From NCBI RefSeq assembly GCF_015355625.1, contig NZ_JACLAF010000015.1, positions 61,156-125,155 on the forward strand: a DNA stretch of 64,000 nt, read 5' to 3'. The stretch comes from Tamlana sp. I1 (GTDB lineage Bacteria; Bacteroidota; Bacteroidia; Flavobacteriales; Flavobacteriaceae). The translations under genes and the position numbers were made by a program. Below the pieces are notes generated by a model. The model did no database searches. It saw only the letters and a list, made by a program, of their open reading frames with translations, and was not told the origin of the DNA. Every line of letters begins with the position of its first letter. The first letter of the stretch is position 1. Below are positions 45,103-56,508 of the stretch, piece after piece.

Positions 45103-46293
45103 ATGAATTTGGACCTTTCAAAACGCATCTTACCCATTATCGTTTTCTCTCAATTTTGCTGCACCTCGTTGTGGTTTGCGGGAAATGGCGTTATTACCGA
45201 CTTAATCATCACTTTTAATTTAGAAGTTTCAGCTTTAGGGTTTTTAACTTCAGCGGTTCAATTTGGTTTTATTATGGGCACTTTTTTGTTTGCCTTTTTT
45301 ACAATTACAGATCGTTTTTCGCCTTCGAAAGTGTTTTTTGTCTGTGCGATATTATGTGCATTTTTTAATGCTTTGGTCGTTTTTCCAAGCCAGACTATTT
45401 ATAGTTTAATTTTGTTACGTTTTTCAACTGGGTTTTTCTTGGCAGGAATTTACCCCGTGGGCATGAAAATAGCAGCCGATTATTACCAAAAAGGACTTGG
45501 AAAATCATTAGGCTTCTTGGTTGGAGCTTTAGTATTAGGAACGGCTTTTCCGCACTTATTAAAAGGTTTTAGTCAGTTTATTTCATGGCAATACGTGGTG
45601 TATATCACTTCGGGCATAGCGGTATTAGGCGGTGTTTTAATTCTGGTTTTTGTTCCAGATGGCCCTTTTAGAAAATCCGCTAAAGCGATAGATCTTTCTG
45701 TAATATTTAAAATATTTAGAAACTCCAATTTTCGATCGGCTGCCTTTGGGTATTTTGGACACATGTGGGAGCTTTATGCATTTTGGGCGTTTATTCCATT
45801 ATTGCTAACTACTTATGTTAAAATGCATCCGGGTACAAGTTTTAACATTCCGTTATTAAGTTTTAGTATTATCGCTTTAGGCGGAATTGCTTGCGTGATA
45901 GCTGGGTATTTATCTCAAAAATTTAAAACCATACATGTCGCCACTACAGCATTAGTGCTTTCAGCAATTTGCTGTTTGGTGTCGCCTTTGTTTTTTGAGA
46001 TAAACTCCGAAATTATTTTTGTAGCCTTTGCTGTATTTTGGGGCATGGTTGTTATTGCCGATTCGCCATTATTTTCAACTTTGGTAGCTCAAACCGTTAA
46101 CCCCGAGTTTAAAGGTACAGCGCTTACCATTGTAAATTGTTTGGGGTATAGCTTAACAATTATTAGCATTATGCTTTTTAATTATTTAATGGCTTTTGTG
46201 CCCTTAAATTATCTTTTTGTCATGCTGGCTATTGGGCCTGTTTTAGGTTTTTCAGCCTTAGTGTCCAAAATGGTTTTTAAGAAAAAAGTCTAG
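45103..46293 (+). CDS. MFS transporter
   Basis: A 396-residue major facilitator with about 12 membrane segments. The loop between helices 2 and 3 has FFTITDRFSPSKVFF. The central loop carries VFVPDGPFRKSAKAIDLS. Other signs are LLRFSTGFFLAGIYPVGMKIAADYY and GFLVGALVLGTAFPHL. Substrate unknown; no metabolic gene cluster is nearby to suggest one. Only a weak promoter is seen. Confidence 0.9.
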   Translation: MNLDLSKRILPIIVFSQFCCTSLWFAGNGVITDLIITFNLEVSALGFLTSAVQFGFIMGTFLFAFFTITDRFSPSKVFFVCAILCAFFNALVVFPSQTIYSLILLRFSTGFFLAGIYPVGMKIAADYYQKGLGKSLGFLVGALVLGTAFPHLLKGFSQFISWQYVVYITSGIAVLGGVLILVFVPDGPFRKSAKAIDLSVIFKIFRNSNFRSAAFGYFGHMWELYAFWAFIPLLLTTYVKMHPGTSFNIPLLSFSIIALGGIACVIAGYLSQKFKTIHVATTALVLSAICCLVSPLFFEINSEIIFVAFAVFWGMVVIADSPLFSTLVAQTVNPEFKGTALTIVNCLGYSLTIISIMLFNYLMAFVPLNYLFVMLAIGPVLGFSALVSKMVFKKKV

Positions 46294-46614
46294 GGTTTAT
46301 ATTTGGTCGAAATCTAAGTTTAAAATTGGTATTAGTCTTATTTAGATAAATCGGTTTTATGGTCTATCGAAAATTTATCGTGAAATTTGAAGTGATAACA
46401 CCGTGAAATTTCAGGCTGTTTGAGCTAAACTAATTTTTAAATTTGGCTCTAATTATTATGGCGAGTTCCTGGAATTTAGGTGTCGAACGAAAAATTTAGA
46501 TAAAGTTTCGTAAATCTAGATTTTTTTGGTTCGTTTTTTCATCAATGGAAAAAATGAACTACAACATAAAAATGAAAGGGAATGATATGGCAGCCCTTCT
46601 TAAAAAAGAAAAAA
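46294..46614. other. 321 bp gap between MFS gene and lolD, with a terminator-like hairpin
   Basis: No convincing gene. It holds a long inverted repeat, 46484-46501 against 46514-46533, which reads CGAAC..TTTAGAT / ATCTAGA..GTTCG and is followed by T on the plus strand, so it is a probable terminator for the MFS gene. A 10 base direct repeat CGTGAAATTT occurs at 46379-46388 and 46402-46411. Confidence 0.5.
46484..46539 (+). terminator. Probable terminator after the MFS transporter gene
   Basis: Stem of roughly 18-20 bp with two unpaired bases (46484-46501 with 46514-46533), then a T run. It could work in both directions between convergent genes. Confidence 0.65.
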
Positions 46615-47277
46615 TTAGGAAGTTATTTTACCATCAACCATGGTTAACTTTCTGTCGGCCATATTTGCTAAATCTTCATTATGCGTCACAATAACAAAGG
46701 TTTGTCCGAATTCATCGCGTAATTTAAAGAATAAATTGTGAAGGTTTTCGGCAGATTCGCTATCTAAATTCCCAGAAGGTTCATCGGCAAAAATTAAATC
46801 AGGACTATTTATTAAGGCTCTAGCAACGGCAACACGTTGTTGTTCTCCACCCGAAAGTTCGTTTGGTTTGTGGTTGTGTCGGTGCGATAAGCCTAAAAAA
46901 TCGAGTAATTCTATACCGCGTTTTTCGGCATCTGCTTTTTTTGTTCCTTTAATAAAAGCAGGCAAGCAAACATTTTCTAAGGCTGAAAATTCGGGTAATA
47001 ATTGATGAAATTGAAATATAAATCCGATATGCTCATTTCTAAATTTGGCTAGAGCTTTATCTTTTAAAGTATTTATGTCGGTACCGTTTATGCTTAATTT
47101 AAAGGGCACATTTGATGAAGCTTTGTCTAAAGTTCCTAAAATTTGTAGTAAGGTGGTTTTTCCAGCCCCCGAAGCGCCAACTATAGAAACCACTTCGCCT
47201 TTTTTAATATGAATATCGACACCTTTTAAAACTTGTAAATCGCCGTAGTATTTATGAATGTTTTTTGCTTGAATCAT
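46615..47277 (-). CDS. ABC transporter ATP-binding protein (LolD type)
   Basis: A 220-residue ATPase of the LolD/MacB-like group. Walker A GASGAGKT at 34-41, Q-loop in [19 protein letters not shown], signature [15 protein letters not shown], Walker [14 protein letters not shown] and the H-switch in IVTHNEDLA. LolD drives release of lipoproteins from the inner membrane through LolCE; no permease gene is next to it here, so the assignment to lipoprotein sorting is by family resemblance. It has no partner in the window. Confidence 0.9.
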   Translation of the reverse strand: MIQAKNIHKYYGDLQVLKGVDIHIKKGEVVSIVGASGAGKTTLLQILGTLDKASSNVPFKLSINGTDINTLKDKALAKFRNEHIGFIFQFHQLLPEFSALENVCLPAFIKGTKKADAEKRGIELLDFLGLSHRHNHKPNELSGGEQQRVAVARALINSPDLIFADEPSGNLDSESAENLHNLFFKLRDEFGQTFVIVTHNEDLANMADRKLTMVDGKITS

Positions 47278-47438
47278 CTATAAGAAATAATAGGCGTGAA
47301 TTTACTACTTTAAAGCGTTATGAACAATTAAGTTTCTTTTTTTTGTAATATCTGCTTTTAACTATATATTTATTGAATCGCTATGTTGGATTATGAAATG
47401 CGATGGTTAAACAGTAATGAAAAATATAAAAATCAATT

Positions 47439-47612
47439 ATGGAAATTATTTTACTTATTTTTAATGGAATAATAGTAATTCTTGGAATTATTGCCTTAAG
47501 AAAAGATACAAATACATCAAAGAAGCTATTGTTAACTAGTATTGTAGTACTTTCTACGATTTCCCTAGTTGGATATTTTCTAGGAAAGTCCCTGGTTTAT
47601 ATGTTCAATTAA
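47439..47612 (+). CDS. Small two-helix membrane protein
   Basis: A 57-residue ORF missed by length filters: ATG at 47439, TAA at 47610-47612. Two strong hydrophobic segments (MEIILLIFNGIIVILGIIAL and LLTSIVVLSTISLVGYFLG) flank a short charged loop RKDTNTSKK. No recognised family. It sits 30 bases before folE on the same strand, so it may be co-transcribed. The hydrophobic pattern and the loop favour a real protein over chance, but similarity in relatives should be checked. Confidence 0.45.
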   Translation: MEIILLIFNGIIVILGIIALRKDTNTSKKLLLTSIVVLSTISLVGYFLGKSLVYMFN

Positions 47613-47642
47613 AAATAAAGCACAACAACAAACAACCCTTTT

Positions 47643-48230
47643 ATGCCGTACAAAAGTTTTGAAGAATATAACGATGAAGTTACCGATGGAATTACCAATC
47701 AATATAAACATATTATTGAAGATTTAGGAGAAGATACACAACGTGAAGGCCTCTTAAAAACCCCGGAACGCGCGGCAAAAGCTATGCAATTTTTAACTCA
47801 AGGTTACGAGCAAGACCCTGTAGAAATTTTAAAAGGCGCCATGTTTAAAGAGTCTTATAACGAAATGGTTATTGTAAAAGACATCGAATTATATTCCCTT
47901 TGCGAGCATCATGTTTTACCTTTTTTTGGTAAAGCGCATATTGCCTATATTCCAAACGGACAAATTGTAGGTTTAAGTAAACTTCCTAGAATTGTTGATG
48001 TTTTTGCAAGACGTTTACAAGTTCAAGAACGACTAACCAAGCAAATTTTAGACTGTATTAACGACACCTTAAAACCTCAGGGCGTCGCTGTTGTTATTGA
48101 AGCATCGCACATGTGTATGATGATGCGTGGGGTACAGAAACAAAGCTCGGTAACAACAACATCAGGGTTTAGAGGGCAGTTTGAAAAAATAGAAACCCGA
48201 AACGAGTTTTTAAAATTAATTGGAAAGTGA
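47643..48230 (+). CDS. folE: GTP cyclohydrolase I
   Basis: A 195-residue FolE, which turns GTP into dihydroneopterin triphosphate for folate or pterin synthesis. Zinc ligands are seen in [20 protein letters not shown] and in [37 protein letters not shown] and the C-terminal [12 protein letters not shown] are also typical. Full length. A small membrane gene follows 16 bases downstream and a methyltransferase after it, so the three likely share an mRNA. Confidence 0.97.
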   Translation: MPYKSFEEYNDEVTDGITNQYKHIIEDLGEDTQREGLLKTPERAAKAMQFLTQGYEQDPVEILKGAMFKESYNEMVIVKDIELYSLCEHHVLPFFGKAHIAYIPNGQIVGLSKLPRIVDVFARRLQVQERLTKQILDCINDTLKPQGVAVVIEASHMCMMMRGVQKQSSVTTTSGFRGQFEKIETRNEFLKLIGK

Positions 48231-48245
48231 TAAATAAGTCCTCCC

Positions 48246-48512
48246 ATGAGTAAATACAATAAACTTTTTGTTGGTATTCTGTTAGACATCATAGGGGCCT
48301 TGTCTTATTTTTTTCCAGGCATTGGAGAAATGACCGATATTATTTGGGCGCCTATTTCAGGATGGTTAATGACGAAACTCTACAAAGGAAAATCGGGGAA
48401 AGTAGCAGGTGTGGTTTCCTTTGTTGAAGAAATTGTGCCAGGTTTAGATATTATTCCAACCTTTACGCTTATGTGGTTTTATACTTATGTTTTGGCAGAA
48501 AAAAAGAAATAA
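48246..48512 (+). CDS. Small conserved membrane protein
   Basis: An 88-residue protein with hydrophobic segments near residues 7-25 (LFVGILLDIIGALSYFFPG) and 66-85 (IIPTFTLMWFYTYVLA). It has a conserved-looking VEEIVPGLDIIPT. Function unknown. It lies between folE and the methyltransferase, five bases before the methyltransferase start. Confidence 0.7.
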   Translation: MSKYNKLFVGILLDIIGALSYFFPGIGEMTDIIWAPISGWLMTKLYKGKSGKVAGVVSFVEEIVPGLDIIPTFTLMWFYTYVLAEKKK

Positions 48513-48517
48513 CTACA

Positions 48518-49147
48518 ATGAATGCGAACACAGAAACTTTTGCTACATGGGATAAAATAGCCAAATTGTATGAGGCTAAGTTTATGAAAGAAGAACTTTA
48601 TAACGCATCTTACGATTATTTTTGTGCTCTCCTTCCTAACACTAAAGCAAAAATAATAGATGTTGGCTGTGGTCCTGGAAATATAACAAAGTACCTTCTA
48701 ACAAAACAACCAAATTTGGCGGTTTTAGGTGTGGATATTTCTCCCAATATGATTGCTTTGGCAGAAAAAAATAATCCTTCAGCCAAATTTGTAGTCATGG
48801 ATACTCGTTTAATTGGCGAATTAACAGATAAATATCACGGTATTATTGCTGGTTTTTGTTTGCCTTATCTTTCACAACACGAATGTGAAATGTTAATTTG
48901 TAATTCGAATACCTTATTATATAAAGATGGGGTTTTATATTTAAGTTTTGTAGAAGGAAATCCTAAAGATTCTAACTTTAAATCGGGAAATGCGGGTAGA
49001 GTATTTTTTTATTACCATCGCTTGCAAACCATAGAATTCCAACTAGAGAATAATGGTTTTAGTGTTTTAGAAATTATAAATGTACCATTTAAAACTTCCG
49101 AAACAACTTCCGAAACGCATACCATTATTGTTGCGAAAAAGATATAG
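48518..49147 (+). CDS. Class I SAM-dependent methyltransferase
   Basis: A 209-residue cytoplasmic methyltransferase. The SAM-binding motif I IIDVGCGPGNITKYLL is followed by LGVDISPNMIALAE and FVVMDTRLIGE. The target is unknown. An in-frame extension reaches 48473 but overlaps the previous gene by 40 bases; the ATG at 48518 begins with NANTETFATWDKIAKLYEAK, the usual start of such proteins. Confidence 0.87.
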   Translation: MNANTETFATWDKIAKLYEAKFMKEELYNASYDYFCALLPNTKAKIIDVGCGPGNITKYLLTKQPNLAVLGVDISPNMIALAEKNNPSAKFVVMDTRLIGELTDKYHGIIAGFCLPYLSQHECEMLICNSNTLLYKDGVLYLSFVEGNPKDSNFKSGNAGRVFFYYHRLQTIEFQLENNGFSVLEIINVPFKTSETTSETHTIIVAKKI

Positions 49148-49357
49148 TTTCAAAACTTCAGGACATTTTGGTTGTTAACAGTTTCTTTGAATGAATTTTA
49201 GCGCAAATTAAACACTGTGTTTTTTTGATATAAAAGCAAGGAAATGTTTATGGTGTATTGTGTGTTTTCAACGCGTTGATAAGCAATGTAATAAGTTATT
49301 AAATGGGACACTTAAATAATGTTTGTTATTACGGCTCAAATAACTATTAAAATTTTG

Positions 49358-49365
49358 TAAATTTG
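49358..49365 (+). promoter_or_regulatory. -7 promoter box (TAAATTTG) for pyrG
   Basis: Exact TAnnTTTG match 20 bases before the ATG; no -33 TTG at the standard distance. Confidence 0.45.
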
Positions 49366-49376
49366 CCTGCGTTTAA

Positions 49377-51026
<1,650 letters not shown>

Positions 51027-51146
51027 ATTTGGACAGTTTATTGATTATTCAATACAGATTTTAACAAATATCTTGTTGTTTTAAACGTATCGAAAACCTG
51101 ATTATATATTGTTTTTGATAGCATTAAAAATGACACAAAATTAAAT

Positions 51147-53039
51147 ATGGAAGAAAAAAAATTAGATCTTAATTCGATTATAGGATTTGTACTTATTTTC
51201 GGAATTTTAGGCTACATGCTTTGGCAAAACCAACCAACACCAGAAGAGTTGGAAGCTCAAGAAAAAGCAAAACAAGAGCAAATTGCAGCCGAACAAAAAG
51301 CAAAAACAGATAATCAAACTTTAGTTACGACAGCTTCAGATTATGCCATTGGTTCTGGCGTAGATTCGCTTCAACAAATCGAGCTTAAAAATAAGTTGGG
51401 TGCTTTTGCTTATTCAGCAATTCATGCAACCGATAAAGAAACTGTTGTTGAAACTGACTTATTAGCATTAAAATTCAACAATAAAGGTGGATATCTGTCG
51501 GAAGTAAGATTAAGACAATTTGTAAATTACGATTCTGTTCCTATTTATTTAATTAAGGACAAGAATGCTTCTTTCAATATTAATTTCGGAACAACAGATA
51601 GCCGAATTTTAAACACAAAAGATTTACCTTTTATTCCAGAAGTTACCAAAAATGGTAACATAACCGTGGTTTCTATGAAACTTAAAGTGTCTGAAAGTAA
51701 ATTTTTAGAATACCGTTACGAGATAAAAGAAGGCGATTACATGATCGATTTTTCTGTGCGTTCTCAAGGTTTAAGCACTATTATTAATAGCGGATCTCAA
51801 ATTAATTTGGACTGGAAACTTAAGGGGTACCGCCATGCTAAAAGTATTTCTTATGAAAACCGTTATACCGATGTTCATTATGAATATGAAGACGGAAAAG
51901 ATAACTATACAGGCGCTAGGGATGCCGATAAAGAAATTGATGATGTAACTTGGATTGGCTTCAAACAGCATTTCTTTTCATCTGTATTACTTACAGACAA
52001 AGCTTTTAAGAAAGCGCACATCACTACTGAAAATTTAGTACACGACGAAGAAATAGATACGGTTTACACCAAAGCATTCGCTGCAAAAATGCCTTTAGAA
52101 TTACAAGGTGGCGAAATTAGCGAATCTATGGATTGGTATTTTGGCCCTAACGATTTTAAAGTTTTAAATGCTTACGGAAAAAATTTAGACGAATTGGTAC
52201 CATTTGGTTGGGGCTTATTTGGCTGGATAAACCGTTATATTTTTATGCCATTATTTAGTTTCCTTGGCGGATTTATGCCTTACGGAATAGCTATTGTGGT
52301 TATGACTATTTTGGTTAAATTCTTATTGTCTTTCGTACAGTATAAGCAATTCTTATCGCAAGCGAAAATGAAGATTTTAAAACCAGAATTGGATGAAATT
52401 CGCGAAAAGTATAAGAATAACAAAATGAAAGCGCAACAGGAAACTATGGCTTTACAGTCTAAAGCAGGGGCGAGTCCAATGGCAGGTTGTTTACCAGCAT
52501 TAGTACAGTTGCCAGTGTTTTATGCTTTATTTCAGTTTTTCCCTTCGGCATTCGATTTAAGACAAAAACCATTCCTTTGGGCAGAAGATTTATCATCATA
52601 CGATACTATTGCAGACTTACCGTTTAACATTCCGTTTTATGGTAGTCATGTAAGTTTGTTTCCAATTTTGGCATCTATTGCAATTTTCTTCTACATGCGT
52701 TTAACTACTGGGCAAAATATGCAATCGCAACCACAGCAAGAAGGCATGCCAGATATGGCAAAAATGATGAAGTATATGATGTATTTCTCGCCAATCATGA
52801 TGTTGTTTTTCTTCAATAACTATGCTTCTGGTTTAAGTTTGTATTACTTTATTTCTAACTTAATTAGTATTGGAATTATCTTAGTGATTAAGAACTTTAT
52901 TCTTGATGAAGATAAAATCCATGCGCAGATTCAAGAGAATAAAAAGAAGCCTAAAAAACAAAATCGTTTCCAAAAGAAAATGGCAGAAATGATGGAGCAG
53001 GCCGAACAACAAAAACAAGCGCAGCAAAAGCGTAAATAA
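51147..53039 (+). CDS. yidC: Membrane protein insertase YidC
   Basis: A 630-residue insertase of the long form, with an N-terminal membrane anchor (SIIGFVLIFGILGYMLW), a large periplasmic beta domain (about 50-350), and the C-terminal insertase core from about residue 365. The core reads LFGWINRYIFMPLFSFLGG, QYKQFLSQAKMKILKPELD, and MAGCLPALVQLPVFYALFQF. It inserts inner membrane proteins with or without Sec. The tail is lysine- and glutamine-rich and may help ribosome binding. A terminator follows. Confidence 0.96.
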   Translation: MEEKKLDLNSIIGFVLIFGILGYMLWQNQPTPEELEAQEKAKQEQIAAEQKAKTDNQTLVTTASDYAIGSGVDSLQQIELKNKLGAFAYSAIHATDKETVVETDLLALKFNNKGGYLSEVRLRQFVNYDSVPIYLIKDKNASFNINFGTTDSRILNTKDLPFIPEVTKNGNITVVSMKLKVSESKFLEYRYEIKEGDYMIDFSVRSQGLSTIINSGSQINLDWKLKGYRHAKSISYENRYTDVHYEYEDGKDNYTGARDADKEIDDVTWIGFKQHFFSSVLLTDKAFKKAHITTENLVHDEEIDTVYTKAFAAKMPLELQGGEISESMDWYFGPNDFKVLNAYGKNLDELVPFGWGLFGWINRYIFMPLFSFLGGFMPYGIAIVVMTILVKFLLSFVQYKQFLSQAKMKILKPELDEIREKYKNNKMKAQQETMALQSKAGASPMAGCLPALVQLPVFYALFQFFPSAFDLRQKPFLWAEDLSSYDTIADLPFNIPFYGSHVSLFPILASIAIFFYMRLTTGQNMQSQPQQEGMPDMAKMMKYMMYFSPIMMLFFFNNYASGLSLYYFISNLISIGIILVIKNFILDEDKIHAQIQENKKKPKKQNRFQKKMAEMMEQAEQQKQAQQKRK

Positions 53040-53057
53040 TTATAATTATCAAATTAG

Positions 53058-53094
53058 AAAAGCTGCCAGAAATTTATTTTGGCAGCTTTTTTAT
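53058..53094 (+). terminator. Rho-independent terminator after yidC
   Basis: Perfect 11 bp stem AAAAGCTGCCA (53058-53068) against 53080-53090, 11 base loop, T run. Confidence 0.92.
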
Positions 53095-53163
53095 TATAAG
53101 AAATTGACGAAAAATAACGTTGTAATTGATATAATTCCGCAGAAGCGATAAAAATATTTTAAA

Positions 53164-53874
53164 ATGAAAAAAGCCTATAGTATAATCATGATTTTATTGA
53201 TTAGCAGTTTTGTTTTTGCCCAAGACATCAATCAATTTGATGCTGAAGGAAAACGTCATGGGATTTGGAAAAAGAACTTTGAGGACACGAATATTTTAAG
53301 ATACGAAGGCGAATTTAATCATGGTAAAGAAATTGGATTGTTTAAGTTTTATATCAATTATAAAAATCAAGCGGTTTTATCGGCTACCAAATTATTTAAT
53401 GATACGGATTCTACTGCCGATGTAAAATTTTTAGCTTCCAATGGTTCTGTGATTAGCGAAGGCCAAATGAATGGTAAAAACTATATTGGAACTTGGAAAT
53501 ATTATCAGCAAAATTCTAAAAATCTACTCAGTACAGAAACTTATAATAGTAATGGTGAATTAATTGGAGAGCGCTTGGTATATTATCCTAGCGGACAGAT
53601 TGCAGAAAAACAAAATTACAGCGATGGTAAGTTAGAAGGTCCTGCATATTCGTATTCAGTAAAAAACGTGATTCTTAAACAATACTTTTATGTTAATGGC
53701 GAATTGCACGGTGAAGCCAAGTTTTATAATCCTGAGGGGGTTTTATTATCTGAAGGCGTTTATAAAAGAGGTCAAAAAGAGGGGGTTTGGAAGTTTTATG
53801 AAAACGGTAAATTAGTTAATGAAAAGAATTTCTCGTACAGACCACAAAGCAAAAAAAAACTCCTTAAAAAATAA
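53164..53874 (+). CDS. YwqK/MORN-like repeat protein
   Basis: A 236-residue exported protein with a signal peptide (YSIIMILLISSFVFAQ). The rest is built from YwqK/MORN-like repeats with the pattern 'YYxxGxxxxxxxYxxGkxxG' (YEGEFNHGKEIGLFKFY, YYPSGQIAEKQNYSDGKLEG, FYNPEGVLLSEGVYKRGQKE). YwqK proteins are sometimes labelled antitoxin; no toxin gene is next to it, so I do not claim that role. The terminator overlaps its stop codon. Confidence 0.85.
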   Translation: MKKAYSIIMILLISSFVFAQDINQFDAEGKRHGIWKKNFEDTNILRYEGEFNHGKEIGLFKFYINYKNQAVLSATKLFNDTDSTADVKFLASNGSVISEGQMNGKNYIGTWKYYQQNSKNLLSTETYNSNGELIGERLVYYPSGQIAEKQNYSDGKLEGPAYSYSVKNVILKQYFYVNGELHGEAKFYNPEGVLLSEGVYKRGQKEGVWKFYENGKLVNEKNFSYRPQSKKKLLKK

Positions 53875-53890
53875 GGAGCTCCTTTTTTTA
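53860..53890 (+). terminator. Terminator overlapping the YwqK-like stop codon
   Basis: Stem CTCCTTA (53860-53866) against TAAGGAG (53872-53878), 5 base loop, with a T run at 53883-53889. AAGGAGCTCCTT at 53873-53884 is itself palindromic. Confidence 0.65.
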
Positions 53891-54315
53891 TAGACAATCT
53901 TTAAGAGGGTGTGAGAATTTTTAAATATTGTCTACAAACTAACAAACCAAAACTAACCAAACTAACTTTTCTTTTTCAAATAGATATTATTTTAATCATT
54001 GATTAAATAGTGTCAATGTTTTTATAAGAACTTAAAAAAGTATCATAAATTCTATGTCTAGAAGTGATACTTTCTGTAATAACTTTTAAACTACATGGTT
54101 TTGAGCTAACATGAAATAGTCTCTTTCAGGTAATGTAGTTTTAGTATTACATTTGTTGTCATATAAATATAGTAATATAATTATGAAAAAACAACTAAAT
54201 GACAAATATTTTTATAAGAATGACAATTTAGTAGGTGTTTTGATGAATTATTGAAGCCTTGATCTCCTGTTTAAATCTTGTAATTATATGTATCTTTGTA
54301 AACTAATTTTTAAAA
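53875..54315. other. 441 bp intergenic region without a recognised gene
   Basis: No tRNA, no long ORF and no CRISPR. It holds the tail of the YwqK-like terminator, an ACTAAC-rich stretch at about 53938-53970 and the mnmA promoter box. A 19-codon ORF at 54184-54243 is too short to support. Confidence 0.6.
54291..54298 (+). promoter_or_regulatory. -7 promoter box (TATCTTTG) for mnmA
   Basis: Exact TAnnTTTG match 17 bases before the ATG. No TTG at the usual -33 distance. Confidence 0.5.
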
Positions 54316-55503
54316 ATGAAACGAGTAATTATTGGGCTTTCGGGTGGCGTAGATTCTAGCGTAGCGGCTTATTTATTAAAAGAGCAGGGCTACGAAGTTA
54401 TTGGCTTGTTTATGAAAAACTGGCATGACGATTCTGTGACCATTTCTAATGAGTGTCCGTGGTTGGATGATAGCAACGACGCTATGTTAGTAGCCGAAAA
54501 ATTAGGAATTCCTTTTCAAACTGTCGATTTAAGCGAGCAATACAAAGAACGTATTGTCGATTATATGTTTCATGAATATGAAAAGGGTCGCACACCAAAC
54601 CCTGATGTTTTATGTAATCGTGAGATTAAGTTCGATGTTTTTATGAAAATCGCTCTAGATTTGGGTGCCGATTATGTGGCTACGGGACATTATTGTAGAA
54701 AAGGTAGCATTGAAAAAAATGGTGAAACGATTTATCAACTTTTGGCTGGTGTCGATACTAATAAAGATCAATCGTATTTTTTATGTCAGTTATCCCAAGC
54801 ACAATTAGAAAAATCGTTATTTCCTATTGGTGAATTAACAAAACCACAGGTTCGTGAAATAGCTACCAAATTGGATTTAGTAACTGCCGAAAAGAAAGAT
54901 TCTCAAGGACTTTGTTTTATAGGTAAAGTGAAGCTTCCAGATTTTCTTCAACAGCAACTAAAACCTAAAGAAGGTGTTATTGTTGAAATTCCTAGCGAAC
55001 AAACTATTTATAATACTGTTGAAACTGAATTCAATTCCGTAGAAGACAAACTAAAATATTTATCCCGTAAAATTGATTATCAAGTTGATTTAGGAAAAGT
55101 GGTAGGCAAGCATCAAGGTGCGCATTATTTTACAAAAGGGCAACGAAAAGGCCTTGGCGTTGGCGGAACGGTTGAACCCTTATTTGTTATTGATACCGAT
55201 GTTGATGAAAATGTAATTTACACAGGTCAAGGCAAAGAACATCCGGGTCTATATAAAAAAGCATTGTTTGTTAGCAACGATGAATTGCATTGGATTCGTG
55301 AAGATTTAGCTTTAAAATTAGGCGAAACTATGACGGTGAAAGCTAGAATTAGATACAGACAAGCCTTAGAAAATGCTATTTTGCATAAAGTAGACAGTGG
55401 TTTGTACGTGGAATTTGAAAACTTTCAATCGGCCATCACCGAAGGGCAGTTTGTCGCTTGGTACCATGAAGACGAACTTTTAGGTTCTGGTGTGATATCA
55501 TAA
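54316..55503 (+). CDS. mnmA: tRNA-specific 2-thiouridylase MnmA
   Basis: A 395-residue MnmA that adds sulfur at position 2 of the wobble uridine of tRNA(Lys, Glu, Gln). The ATP PP-loop SGGVDSS lies at 9-15, the catalytic cysteine is in [15 protein letters not shown], the target-contact segment is [11 protein letters not shown], and the persulfide cysteine is in [10 protein letters not shown]. Length is normal. It is followed eight bases later by the nitronate monooxygenase gene. Confidence 0.97.
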   Translation: MKRVIIGLSGGVDSSVAAYLLKEQGYEVIGLFMKNWHDDSVTISNECPWLDDSNDAMLVAEKLGIPFQTVDLSEQYKERIVDYMFHEYEKGRTPNPDVLCNREIKFDVFMKIALDLGADYVATGHYCRKGSIEKNGETIYQLLAGVDTNKDQSYFLCQLSQAQLEKSLFPIGELTKPQVREIATKLDLVTAEKKDSQGLCFIGKVKLPDFLQQQLKPKEGVIVEIPSEQTIYNTVETEFNSVEDKLKYLSRKIDYQVDLGKVVGKHQGAHYFTKGQRKGLGVGGTVEPLFVIDTDVDENVIYTGQGKEHPGLYKKALFVSNDELHWIREDLALKLGETMTVKARIRYRQALENAILHKVDSGLYVEFENFQSAITEGQFVAWYHEDELLGSGVIS

Positions 55504-55511
55504 TTAAAAGT

Positions 55512-56450
55512 ATGTCTAATAGAATCACGAACTTATTCAATATAAAATATCCCATAATTCAAGCAGGAATGGTTTGGAATAGCGGTTGGCGATTGGCTTC
55601 GGCAGCTAGTAATTCAGGCATTTTAGGACTTATAGGCGCGGGATCCATGTATCCGGAAGTGCTGCGTGAACACATTCAAAAATGTAAACAGGCAACCAAT
55701 AAACCATTCGGAGTGAATGTGCCGATGCTTTATCCAAATATCCAAGAGATTATGGATATTATTGTTGAAGAAGGCGTGAAAATCGTATTTACTTCCGCAG
55801 GAAACCCTAAAACATGGACGACTTGGTTGCAAGAACGTGGGATTACCGTGGTTCATGTGGTGAGCAGTGTAAAATTTGCTTTAAAAGCTCAAGAAGCTGG
55901 TGTTGATGCTATTGTTGCCGAAGGTTTTGAAGCTGGTGGCCATAACGGTAGAGACGAAACTACAACGCTTACTTTAATTCCGATGGTGAAGGAGCACATT
56001 CATATTCCTTTAATTGCAGCTGGCGGGATAGCCACTGGAAAAGCCATGTTAGCGACTATGATTTTAGGTGCCGATGGGGTTCAAATAGGGAGCAGGTTTG
56101 TGGCGAGCGAAGAAAGTTCGGCACACGAAGCTTTCAAAAAAATGGTTGTCGATGCCAAAGAAGGCGACACCCAATTAACTTTAAAAGAATTAGCACCTGT
56201 TCGATTACTTAAAAATGAGTTTTTTAATCAAGTTCAGGAATTGTATAAAACAGGACCAACTACCGAGCAGCTTAAAAATCTATTAGGAAGAGCCAGAGCA
56301 AAAAAAGGCATGTTTGAAGGTGATTTAGTTGAAGGTGAATTAGAAATCGGACAAATTTCAGGGTTGATTCACGATATTAAACCAGTTTCAAAAATTGTTG
56401 AAGACATTCTTTCTGAATATGAAAGTGCTAAAAAACAGCATTTATTTTAG
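55512..56450 (+). CDS. Nitronate monooxygenase / FMN-dependent oxidoreductase
   Basis: A 312-residue TIM-barrel flavoenzyme of the nitronate monooxygenase family. FMN-binding segments include KYPIIQAGMVWNSGWRLA, AAGGIATGKAMLATMILGAD and GVQIGSRFVASEES. GFEAGGHNGRDETTTLTLIP carries the family AGGHxG motif. It may oxidise nitronates; some relatives work in fatty acid synthesis as FabK, so the substrate is uncertain. Likely in one operon with mnmA. Confidence 0.9.
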   Translation: MSNRITNLFNIKYPIIQAGMVWNSGWRLASAASNSGILGLIGAGSMYPEVLREHIQKCKQATNKPFGVNVPMLYPNIQEIMDIIVEEGVKIVFTSAGNPKTWTTWLQERGITVVHVVSSVKFALKAQEAGVDAIVAEGFEAGGHNGRDETTTLTLIPMVKEHIHIPLIAAGGIATGKAMLATMILGADGVQIGSRFVASEESSAHEAFKKMVVDAKEGDTQLTLKELAPVRLLKNEFFNQVQELYKTGPTTEQLKNLLGRARAKKGMFEGDLVEGELEIGQISGLIHDIKPVSKIVEDILSEYESAKKQHLF

Positions 56451-56496
56451 TCCTTTTTTGAACCCTTTTTTCAAACATTTCTCTTAAAATAAAGCC

Positions 56497-56504
56497 TACT
56501 TTTG
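56497..56504 (+). promoter_or_regulatory. -7 promoter box (TACTTTTG) for the MATE gene
   Basis: Exact TAnnTTTG match ending four bases before the ATG, so transcription would start at or beside the start codon. Confidence 0.5.
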
Positions 56505-56508
56505 CAGC

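Noticed and set aside
46556..46650. Plus-strand ORF running into lolD
   Set aside because: It overlaps the conserved C-terminus of lolD in antisense and has no recognisable product.
53164..53874. Toxin-antitoxin function for the YwqK-like gene
   Set aside because: The name is used for the family, but no toxin gene is adjacent and the protein has a signal peptide.
54184..54243. 19-codon ORF before mnmA
   Set aside because: Too short, no conserved feature, and AT-rich sequence gives such ORFs by chance.
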